In this document: one piece after another, positions 35,054 through 47,000 of the stretch
Layout of the letters: each line of letters starts with the position of its first letter
How positions within the stretch are numbered: the first letter of the stretch is position 1
NCBI GenBank assembly: GCA_039621445.1
Contig: CP154954.1
Location: forward strand, 66,360,891-66,424,890
DNA length: 64,000 nucleotides
Direction: 5' to 3'
From: Euglena gracilis
Taxonomy: Eukaryota > Euglenida > Euglenophyceae > Euglenales
Notes under the pieces: generated by a model
The model's database searches: none
Told to the model about the DNA's origin: nothing
The model's input: only the letters and a program-made list of their open reading frames with translations
Position numbers and translations under genes: made by a program

Positions 35054-38000
35054 TGCGCGCGCCCACACACACGCGCGCGCACACGCACGCACACACGCAC
35101 GCACGCACGAACGCACACACACACACACACACCACGCACGCATGCACGAACGCACACACACACACACACCACGCACGCATGCACGCACGCACACACACAC
35201 ACACACATGCGCGCGCGCACACACACACACACACACGTACACGGCAGTGCTGGGGATGCTTTGGTCGCCCGGTGTCTGAGCTCGTTAGAAGGTTCGTCAG
35301 GGTTCGGGACCAGGGATTTTCTTAAAACCCTGGTACCCTTCCTGGTACAGCCGGTCAGCTGGTAAAAGGTTCTGGCTGAACCCCTTGCGCGGTGGGGGGG
35401 GATTCTAACCTGCTAAAGAGCTGAGCCTAGTGAACAAAACCGCCCAAAACAAAAAAAGCCAGTTCTTTTGATCCCTTTTGGCACCTCTCCTGGAAAAAAA
35501 AACCTGGGCTGAGTGGGCCTTGTTTTCTTCTGGCAGACCCCAGGGGCCCAGCCTGACTCCTGCCCTTCCCCCTCTCCAGGGGGTTAGGCAGTTAGGGTCC
35601 TCTTCGGCTGTGAATTATCCGCTTCGGGAAAATGATACGAATTTGATGGACCTTGAGATTAATTTTTTGCCACTCTTAAGGGGGGCAAGATTCAGTATGG
35701 GTGGGTGACCACGGGTGGTGTGCAGAGAATGGGGAATCGCAGCAGAAATAGTTGGAGGGACGAGGGGGAGGGTCTCGACGCGCAATTACATGCAGAGAGG
35801 GGAAAACAATCAGTCCCCTCCCCAAACCCATGCGGAGGAAGGGACAGCAGCGAGGTCCCCCTCCGTCGATTTCGCACAGGAGGGGGTCCATCGAGACAAC
35901 CTCATCAATGGAGGGACAGTCGTGGCCGTGGAGAAGGCTGGCATCTCAACCCTCCCTGGGAGGGGGAGGTCTGGGTATGATATGAGGGGAGATGAGGGGG
36001 GTCAGATCCCCCCTCCAATCCAGGGGGGGGGGGCACCGATCTAACCAGTAGTGCAGTCCAGATGATCAATTTTCGGGACGGCGAAAAGCCCAAGCTGGAA
36101 AGTCCATGTCCCTAAATTTGGTCGGTATTTTAGGCACTTTTTGGGCAGAAATGTTGTCAGATTTGTCAGCATGAAGCGATAGAAGTAAATTTTTGGTGGG
36201 GGTGTGCCCCAGGACCCAGGGAGGGTTGTGCCAGGAACCATCCACAACACCGGGCTGAGTTTGCAACCCCGTGGGGGTCTCAGAGTGCCGTGGAGTGGTT
36301 GGACAGGCAGGACGAACCCCCTTCCCCCGAGTCGTGAATGCCTGGTTGTGGGCCAAGAATTTTCAAAAAATGGACACCTGCAGGCCTTCCAGCACCCTTG
36401 GCGGAGTCCCTGGGCCGAGTCTGCAAGTGAACGTGCACTTTTATCCAATGTGCCTGACCTCCTGGGGTCTCATGTGTGCGCCTTGGAGTGCCTGTCCAAA
36501 CAGCCCCCCCCCCGTCTCAGCCACAACGTGGTGTACTGCCTTTCAGATTACCTAGAGGGGCGTCCACGGAGCTTCCAAGTAACCAGGCTCCGCGCAGCCT
36601 CAGGTAACCAGTTTTGAAAGGTCAACTTTTGTCGAAAAAGACGGACTTTTCATTTACACATTTCACTACAAGGTTTTATACACGGGGGGGGGGGCGTTCA
36701 CCCCTCCCTGCTTTTAACCAGAATTGGGTAACTTTTGGGTGGTCGATGAGCGCAGTAAAACAGAATAACGATCAGCGGGAAAAGTTCAACTGAGAGTATG
36801 GAATCAGAACCCAAGCCGTGCTCCTTCAAGTAACCACAAATTATCTACTGAGCATCGCTTTATCATTTCTGGTGGGTATCAACAAAATTGGCCACCCGGA
36901 GGAGGCTCTGAAAAACCTCCGCGGAACCTCCAGGGAAACTGGCTCCATGGAGGCTCCGCGGAGCTTCAGGTAACCAACCAACGGTCAGCATTCCAAAATT
37001 TCTGGGAGGTCACCCGCCAACCACCCCCCATGAAATGGAGTCAGCCACACCCGAAATTCAGCCCGCGGCGAACCCGTGTCCGCCGCCTTGCAAAAGCAGT
37101 TGAATACTCCAGGGGAACGAAGGATGGAAGAGGGAGGGGCAGGGGTAGATGAGAAGACTTGAGAGGGGGGTCCGGACCCCTCCTACCACCTTACCCCTGC
37201 CAGGGTGGCGGGGTGGTCTGCACCCCCCTCCCACCCACCTCAACCCCGAAGGGCTTCTCACCCATCCGTGGCTGGGGAGAAGTGCGGGCCGGGACGAGCC
37301 CTGCCAGGGAAGTATGCCTCGATGGGCCGGCCCTGGAGCAGGCTGCGGCCGAACCGGCCCAGGTCCACGTCGCAGAGCTGTGGGGGGAGGGGCCCGCTGG
37401 GGGGGTGGGGGGCGGGGCGACCCTCAGCGTGGGTTTCGTTTCCCTGGACAAACCAAAGCCTGATGGCAAGTTTGGCGGTAAGGGAAGCCGTGTGTCCATC
37501 TGTCTATGCACGCCTGAACGGAAAAATAATCCAAAGAAATGCAGAGTGTAGTGCAAAGATGGATGGGGAAAAGAACTTGAACATATTTATGGTATTTGAG
37601 CCCTGGACAGGGTTTAAATGTGAAACTCTTTGCTATGGGTGCCAGCTGACAGATCGGCGTAGGTGTTTGTGGGACGCCCACAAATACGCCGTGGGTCACC
37701 CCTGGCTCCTGCCTTCGCGGTGATTTCTGACCAAGTCATGGGTTGACAGTAACCCTGTTCTTTATTATTACCCCAAACCCACAGCCGCCACGAAGATGAA
37801 TTGGGCGAAGCATGTTATGAAAGTATCAGTTTGATTCTAAAATAAAATGAAGCTGGCTGAAGACCTTGAGTCATTGTACAAGTGCGACCCTATGTATGAG
37901 GCAAGTGCCAGGATTGTCTCCAGGTTTGAAATGTTGTCTCATACAGAATTATGAGACGTGGGCGGTGCAGATTATGTGGGAAGAATTGCTATTTTCCCAG

Positions 38001-41000
38001 ATGGACATAAACATTGTATTTCCTGAGCTGTATATTTCCATATGAAAAAAAAATTTCCAAACACTGCAAGTGAACATGCAAAGCATCAAAAATAACAAAA
38101 TTAAAATCTTTCTTACGACTTCACCTTTTTCAGATTTCTTTCCAATTTATTTATTATTCATTATTTATTTATTCTTACAAACGTTCAAAATAATCAAAGG
38201 TGCTTGAAAATCAATGAGTTTTTGCAAAGGCTGTGAAAACGACCTTTTTCAGCTGTTAATATAAGAATAGCTCACCCCCTCCTGAGTTGTTGCCTCCCAT
38301 ACTATTCTCATTTAGACAATAAGGGGTTCTGGGGCAGGAACAGCTTGAGGGGGAGGGTGATTAATATTACCAGTGTGCCCCGCCATTTCTGTGTCCCAAA
38401 AAAAAACGCAGGGGCTTATTACGGTTTGGGAGACTTGGGCGGCCGGATTCGCACTTAAGCTTTTTTCCTTTGGATGCGCGCAATTGCGCAAATGTACCAT
38501 TTTTTTGTAACCCTGGGACCCTGTACCCTGACACCCAGAACACAATTTATGAACCGTTACACCCATCTATTGGAGGTGATTAACTCCCAGTGGTCTGGTG
38601 TGCATGCTGCTTACCAGGTGACGTTAATAGGGCTGGGGGTGAGACTGGTGCTGTTGTACATCAAACGGGAGAGAGGCACACACCCCTTGTGACGACACTT
38701 GGAAATGGTGCTGACGTGCTGCCTGAACTGGCTTGGATGCTACCGCCACCGGTGAGAACACACGGAGTCTCATTAGATCACACCACCACAGACACACAGA
38801 CTACGTGAGGCAGACATCACGCAATTGATGTGTGTTTATGCGCGCAATTGCGCAAATAAAAACAATTGTGTTTGTGGGCGCATTTGCGCAAATAAAACGT
38901 AAACCGATGATGATAAAATGACGTGTTTGTGGGGGCAAATGCGCGCACCAACACATTTGGTGGTGTGCGCATTTGCGCAAATGCGCGCACCAACATAGTT
39001 ATGTTTACTTGCGCAAATGCGCCGACCAACATGTACTTTAACTTTCTATGTTAAAAGACACCAATGAGGACCATGACCCTATGAGGTTTAAAAACGTGAT
39101 GGGCGTGTTGGTGCGCGCATTTGCGCAAATAAACACAATTACGTTTGTGCGCGCATTTGTGCAAATGCGCGCACAAACACTTTATACACCGCTTCAAAAT
39201 GATGTGTTTGTAGGAGCCTTAGAGCACACAAACAAAGCTGTGTTTATTTGCGCAAATGCGCGCATCAACACACATCAGTTGTGCGATACCATCTCCTCCT
39301 CCGTGACAGCTGGCGAACGCAACTCCTCACGCCAACCACTGGTTTGCACCACAATTACATGCTGATGAAATTTGTGGTGAGAGGTGGTGTGGAGTGTTCA
39401 CTGGAACACAGCATGTGACTGGCCAAAATTTGCCTGTCTTACGTGTGTACATTTGCACTGCTGTTACCCGGCCCACACGACCTGTTGTTTTGGCGTCATG
39501 CGTTTGGCAGTTAAACATCATGAATTAATGACATGCAAACGACCGGTGACTGTTCGACACCTTTTCTGCAACAGGACTGCGTTGCAAGCAGGCAAAATTT
39601 GGCACCTGAAATGCCCGGGACGTGTCGGGCCGGAGTCCGTTTTACGGTTTTCTTTGCCATTTTTCCCTTGAAAAACGTAAAAAACACCGATTTTTGTGCA
39701 TAATTTGGGGGGAGTGGGTCCCACCGCTTTAATGCACCCAATGCAGGGGTAAAGGTTCAACACTTCCTTGCATCCAAAGGAACGGGTGCTTGGGGGCTAC
39801 CTCTCTTCGGATGCCGGTTGCCATGCACTGGCACCACGTCATACACCCTGGTTGCGGGGTATAACGCGGTCGCTGTGGTGGGTGTCGTTGCACCGGGGAA
39901 GTGGATGCCGGCCTGTTGGGTGCTGAAGCATCAGCAGCTGATGGGGCTTTAGCAGCGGAGCCCAGGCCGCAGGTCAGCGGCAGGGCCCTTGGGACCCAAA
40001 AATTGGGGCCGGTGGACGTGTACTGTTACTGGGTGGCTATGCACGCACCTTCTGGAGATCCTATGTCTCCATCTTTTGTGGGAACTGTCAATGGTCAAAA
40101 AAACGGCACAATAACACCATATACCGGAGGAGACGGTGTGGTCATTTGCTTTCAACTCATTCAGAAGCCACTAAGGGTAGTTGCAGGAGAGGCAAATGCA
40201 ATCGTTTTCTACTGCTCCATTAGTTGTTTATTTGCGCATCTGCGTGCATCATGTTGTTTTGTGGGCGCAAATGCGCAAATAAACATAGTAAATTGTGCAG
40301 TTTCTTCGTACAGTTTATTTGCGCATTTGCGCCCACAAACAACGTGATGCACGCAGATGCGCAAATGAACCACATCTTCTGTCAGTGTTTGACGGTTGTG
40401 TTTCCGTCACACCGTTCTTATTTGTGTTTATGGGCGCAAATGCGCGCACCAACAAAATTATGTTTTATGCGCGCATTTGCGCAAATGCGCGCATAAAAGA
40501 TAATTTTGTTGGTGCGCGCATTTGCGCCCATAAGCTTGCGCCGTTGACAAACAGTGTGACAAACTCACCAACTAGATGGCCCGTCAGTCCGTACCGTCAG
40601 GGCCTCTATGTCACACCGTTTATCAACGGCGTTAGTTCATGGGTGCCAAAGCCCAATCCCAGAAGGACAAAATTGTGTTTATGCACGCAATTGCGCGCAC
40701 CAACATAAACATGTTGGTGCGCGCATTTGCGCGCATAAACACAATTTTGTCCTTCCAGTGTTTGGCTTCTCCTGCTGGGTTCTTTGCCACACAACTGGTT
40801 CTGCGCATCCCGGGTATAAGCCGGGTGGGAGACACCCATTCCCCTTTATTCCCTTCATTCCCTGCGGACCCCATTTCATCCCCTCTGCGCTTCCCTTGCC
40901 CAACGCCCCGTACTCGCCTTCCTTCCCCTGTGTCCTTCCCGCCGGCTTGGTCACACCGCACCCACACCCCCCAGCACTTCCTCCCCGCGCTTTAACAAAC

Positions 41001-44000
41001 AGCCCCCAACACACCACACCAAGGCGCCGCAAGCAAAGCAGTCCGGCAAACACCCAGGACGCACACCGCCGGCAGCTCGGACACACCCGGGGACACAGCC
41101 GAAAGGAGCAACAGGGGCAGCAAAGGTCCCGTTCCTATGGTGCTTTTTTGCGTGTTTTTCCCTTTGGGCCAGCAGGGTCCCGGGGGTTTCAACTTACAAA
41201 GTCCATTTTGGGACACCCCAAAAACACCATTTTTCGCCAAAGTCCCAGGGGTCTCACCGCCAAAATCAGAATTTCGCTCGTTTTTTGTGCTCTCTTGTTC
41301 ACGTGTTTACAAACCCCCTGACCTTCACAGCCGAAACAAAGCAGAATCAAAAAAATCGCAAATTTGCGCAAATGCGCAAATAAAACGAAAAAAGCTTAGG
41401 TGCGAATCCGGCCGCCTAAGGGAGACCCATGGAGCGACCATCACCAGAAGCAGGGGGGTCAAACCCCACCCTTTCCATTCAAACGTTTGGTCTGTGACTC
41501 CAACTGGTCTTATCTATTGTCGGCCTGGCAGAACGCCGAACCGTCCCCCGTGAGGTTGTCGCTGTGAAAAGCTGTACCCTCCCAGCCAGGGGTCCCGTCT
41601 TGGACTTGCTGCTTTGAAAAAGAGGCCCAGTGAATTCAGCCGGTTTCCATCGTTGGGCGGCATACGGAAACTGTTGGCCATTCGGGGTGAAAGAAGAACT
41701 TTTTTCCAAATATGGTCGAAAACGCTGGGGAATTGAGGGAAACACCCGGCGGGCGAGAATGCACTACTGGGGAACCCTTTAACCACCGGGGAAAACCCAG
41801 GGGGTTGGCTGTGCACGTAGCCCGAGATCCTGCTGCGGAAAGGGCCAAAAAACAACAGGGCTCATTGGAGGCAGCCAAAGGCCCCTCGGCGGGGTGTATT
41901 GGCCGCCGGCGATGCGCAGCAGCGCCTGCCGCTTCCGGCCCCACCAGGCTGTTTTTCACCAACGAGGGGAGGGGAGGGGGGGTCCGGAGTGCCCTTGAGT
42001 GCCTGCCCAGGCAGGCACTCCCCCACCCCAACCGGGGTGGGGCCGGCACCCGACTAAAATACAGCCTGGGCACCACGCCACGCCGCGCTCCAGGCACTCC
42101 GTGGCCTGGACCAGGTCCGGCGGCGCTGCTGGGGAGGGGGCTGGGGCCAGCGACTGGAGGTAGAGATGGGGCTGGGGGCGGTCGGTCGGTGGGGAGATGT
42201 TCCTCCCCCCCCCCAAGCCCAATGAACACTAAGGTGACAATCTAGACGGTCCGAACAGGGGGTGTTCATAGGGCTTGGGGTACGGTTTCTGTGTAGATAA
42301 GGTATATGGTGACAATCTAGACGGTCCCAACACCCCCTGTTCATTGGGCAAGGGTGTTCATTGGGCATGGGGGGGGGGGAGGTTCACGTTGCGATGAGTG
42401 CCGGTTCATTTTGTAACAAACCTTTCAAGCTCCGGCAAAAAGCGGGGGTTGACTTCATTTCCAGCCAAGGAGCATCTGCATGTCCTACCGGCCCTATTGT
42501 ACCCCCAGTTCTGGACACCACCATTTCGCACAGTTCATAGTACAAAATCGTCGACCCGAAAATTAGCCCCAAACTTTTTCATTGAAACCCCATCGAAGAG
42601 CATCCATGTAAAATGTCTCTCACAGCTGACATTATCCGTCCATCTGTTTCCTCATAGACCCATTCATTGACCAATCTGCTCCGAATCTAGCCCACCTCCG
42701 TGCTCCGTGAAGCCCAAAAGGACAAGCGTGCACATGAACTGAGGTGGTTCAGCAAACGGGACATTGAACCCCAAGAACTCCCAGGGCAGATGCACCCAGC
42801 GGCGTCCGCCATCACGTTCTTCAGTACATGGTTCAGGATGCGAGGCGCGCGGCGCAATCCAAGAAACTGGGCATTCCGTTGCATTTTCATGTGCATCTGA
42901 AACAAAAGTGACTGTCCTTGGGCTTGGTTGCTGGACCAGGAGAAACGATTCGCAGATAAACCGGCAAACGGCGATGAAGATCACGAACATCACTGATCTT
43001 GCCTCGTGTGGAATCAGTCGTCCCCTTCACAACACCCAGTTTGTCCTCTCCTTGCTTTGGCAAAATCGGTCCAAAATCACCGGACCTTTTGCCCATTTTC
43101 ATAAAAAAATAGCCTGACATTTGTACATTTTTCCCTTTTGAAATGCTGAGATTTGCCTCAGGCCAAAACTTCCACGAGATTTGCCCCAGAAAAAAGACGG
43201 ACACCGATGAATGCCCCAACCACAGGGTTGCAACCAACTCGAAGTCATCAAAAATTAAGCAGAAAGCTATGTGTGGGCTGGCCATTCTTTTCGGAATCGT
43301 GCATTTGCAAAAAAAAAAGCAGTTAAGCGCCACGCACGGACAGTGTCCGCCTCCTGGGATGCCTTCTTCAGTGCGGCCTCCTGATCTGCCACCTCCTTCA
43401 GCGCTGCCGCCTCCGTCTGCAGGGAGCGCTGCAGCTGGTGGTCCGACCGGAACTGCTGCCTCCGATTTGGCACAACCTCCTGATCCGCGCCATTCAGATC
43501 TGGGGCCTCATGGTTTGGCGAGCACCGACACGCGTCTGCTTTGGGGCAGGGAAAGACATGCTGAACCCTCCGACTCCGAGTCCAATGAAGGCAGCTGTCA
43601 CTCATTACTGACTCTTTGGACACTGCATTCATGTATCGGTTTGGTTAGTATGGCTGGGATCTCTCAAGGGGGTTTGGACATATTGGGTTGGCCCATTTTG
43701 GTGATGGTGCAATTTTTTTTGGAGGAGTGTAACGTCTGGAAGCAAGCATCCTGGAATCTCACCGAGATCTGGTGCAGACTGACGGTGCATCCTTTGCCCC
43801 ATTTTTTCCCCACCATTCATCTCTGCAGCTGCACCATCTGAGTTAATGTTACTCTTACTGTTACTGTTACTGTCACTGTTACCGTTACTGTTTACTGTTT
43901 ACTGTTCACTGTTTTGTTACTGGTTACTGTTCCTGTTCATTGTCACTGTTTACCGTTACTGTTGCTGTAACTGTTGCTGTTACTGTTAGCTGCAACAGTA

Positions 44001-47000
44001 ACAGTGACAGTAACAGCAACAGCAACAGTAACAGCTGCTACTGGACAGCCGTCAATGTCGAACGATGCCTTGGGGAGCTGGGTCGGAGAGGTTCAGGTCC
44101 GGAGGCGGGCAGTATCATATAATAGTTGAGGCCGAGGGTGTACAAGACGACGACGAATGAGAAGCCGGTCGTCTCCAGCATCCCACCCAAGGCGCCGCTT
44201 AACGACCCCCCCCCCCACCCGGGGGTGGGGGCATCCAGCTCAATAGCTCAATGACTGGAAATTTGGGCTGGTTGGAAAAAGGTTGCTGCTGATCCCAACC
44301 CCATATTGTGGTCAGGCACCTGTGGCCAAGCCCCAAGATTCCTCCATTTTTGGGCATTATTTTTTGGCCATTTTAGGCCATTTTGACCTGTTGCAGGAGG
44401 GGTATCACAATTAGGGGGAAAAAGACCATGATTTTGGATCTATTGGAAACAAATCAACCCATGGGACAGACAGACTGCGCATCCTCGTTCAGAGCTCTTT
44501 CAATAACCACGCATACTTTCCATTCACCCTGAGTAATTGCGATGTGAAATGACTTCACCAAAATGATAGCTGAACATTTTTGGAAATTTTGTAACAAGAG
44601 CGGCAAAGCAAAAAAATACAAAACAACAGCGACACATAGCTGGAGTAGGTGCGCCTATTCAGAAGAGAAATTAAACATTCCTTTGTTGCGGTGAACAAAT
44701 GCAAAATCTCGAGGGCAGTCTTCTTTTCTTTTGATTAATTGGCTGAAGCTGGATTTTTTATTTTGCATTGGACGCATCTTTTGGAATCGGTGCCCATCTA
44801 GAACATGGCATCCAGCGCCAGGCATGGGATGAAAAGTTCCTCCTGCAGAAAAAAAAATAGACGCATACCGACCAAAGGTGGCCTTGTGGCGCTGTCCTCC
44901 ACCATCGTCCAATGTTCACAAAATTTGTTGCAAAACAAGGTCCTCGTTTGGCCCGTGTTGGGCCACTTTAAGCTTCTTTAGGCCATTTTAGGCCAGTTTG
45001 GAGGTAGGTGCCTGATCGTGGTTCCCCGGCTGGAACTGGGCCCGAAATGGGGTAGAACCGGGTAACGAAACTGCAAAAAATATCCCAAAAAGTTTGGTGG
45101 CTGGGCAGGACTGGAATTAAAGTCCGTCAATGGAGTCCAGGCTAAAAAATAAAACAGAGTCCGCTAGATGGACCCTTGCCCTCCATGATCCTCTGCGGCT
45201 TAAGTGACGCCCTCATTCCACCCGCCAGCAAAGGTGAGGTGTACGACACAATCAATAAAGACTTGGGCAGGGGAGCCCTGGAACCAGCAGGCGGGGGAAA
45301 ACCTGGAGATATAACGGCACTGGGGGGGAAATGGTTCAACAGATCATTTCAACCCTGAACCAGTGAACTGCATACACTTCTCACTCCAAATGCAAAAACA
45401 GGTGCGAACGCCCTTATCGTTCCTAAATACACGTGTAAAAGATCCCATCAGGTTTCTATTTTGGGGGGGTGCCTTGTATTTTGGGGTGCCTGGCCGTTGC
45501 AGACACGGCCCCTGACCCCCTCCCATCAGCGGGGAGATTGGTTTTGGCCCTTGGCAACCAGACTTTCCCCCAAAAATGGTCCCTCCGGCCAGGCACCTAT
45601 GGTTACTTCCCATTTTGGTGCTCTGGTCGGCCCTGGTCGGCCCTGGTCGGCCCTGGTCGGCCTTGGTCGGCAAATAGTCGGCCATAGGTGGGGGATCCGT
45701 CACAGGATAAAGGATTGTGAAAAATGACCCAAAATTACCAAAAGGGCGCAAAATGGCCAAAATGCCATAAAATATGCTCATATTGACACAAATTAGCCCA
45801 ATATTTGCCAAATCAGTGACAAATAGCCCCCAAATTAGCAAAAACTGATCCATAATGGCCAAAATGGGTGTAAAACTGGAGATTTGTGGGAAAATTATCC
45901 AAAAATGGGTTTAGTTCTTCAAAATATACAAAAAAAATGCCAGCATCACCCAGCATCGCCCAGCAACGCCCAGCATCGGAACCCCACCTCTAGTCTCCAA
46001 AAATCCAGCATCGCCCAGCATCGCCCTGCATCGCCCAGCATCGCCCAGCACCATCAGAGGTGCTTGTTCCAGAGGGAAAGCTGCCGAATTCCTTCATCCA
46101 TTCCCCTTCGGTCGGCCAACCACATGCAAGTAGGCCCTGGTCGGCCCTGGTCGGCTCTGGTCGGAACCCCCACCTACGGGGGTCCTGAAAATCATAGTCG
46201 GCCCTGGTCGGCCCTGGTCGGCTCTGGTCGGCCCTGGTCGGCCGTAGGTGCCTGCCTTCGGCGCCAGAGGGTGTGCTGAGCAGTACCCAGCCCAAAACCT
46301 GACCCCCGCCCCCACTTGCTTATTACATCCACACCCCTGGGGAAGGTCCCCCCTCGGGGGGGGGGGGGGTGTCCTTTCTTAAAAAGTCTGGAACCCTTCT
46401 GAATTGCCCACCTGGTTGCTGGCACAGAGCAGAAGACGAAAACGGACGTCCACGTCATGCCCAAGAACATCAGCAGGTCCAGCTGGAGGTAGTTGAACAC
46501 CAACACGTGACACCACAGCATAGCTGGCACAAACCAAACACCCTTCCCCCAGTCACCCAGCAGGCGGGCCGATAGAAAGCGATGCTGGCAGTTTCCTGAA
46601 GCGGGGCTCTCACAGAAAGCAGGGGGGGGGGGAAATGCGCTCGCCCGGCCTCGGAAAAAATGCACAAAAATGCGCAAAAATGCGCAAAAAAAATGTGCAA
46701 AAAAATGCGCATTTTTGGAAAAAATGCGCAAAAATGCGAAAAAAATGCGAAACGCATTTCCCCCCCCCCCTGCAGAAAGGCGATGTGCCTTGAGTAATGG
46801 CGGGTACCAGGACCCGGGCAGGTTCCTATGGTGGCAGAATGACCGGTACCATGACAGGCCCTTGGGGAACGTCTGACAACGTCTGAATCAGAGTCTACTC
46901 AAAATGGCGAAAATTCTCTGCGCGACCAAAAATGGTGGGTTAGCAAGGGGAAGCTCACATTTGGCACCGGGCCACTTAAGGGTTTTGTGCCCTTTGGGGG

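Noticed and set aside
34811-35365. Long HTHTHT or CVCVCV reading frames
   Set aside because: Products of the (AC)n tract at 35,026-35,240. The same applies at 5,150, 13,100, 27,240 and 30,700.
36430-36540. L-L-G-S-H-V resembling I-L-G-S-H-V at 62,060
   Set aside because: Six residues without supporting nucleotide similarity; likely chance.
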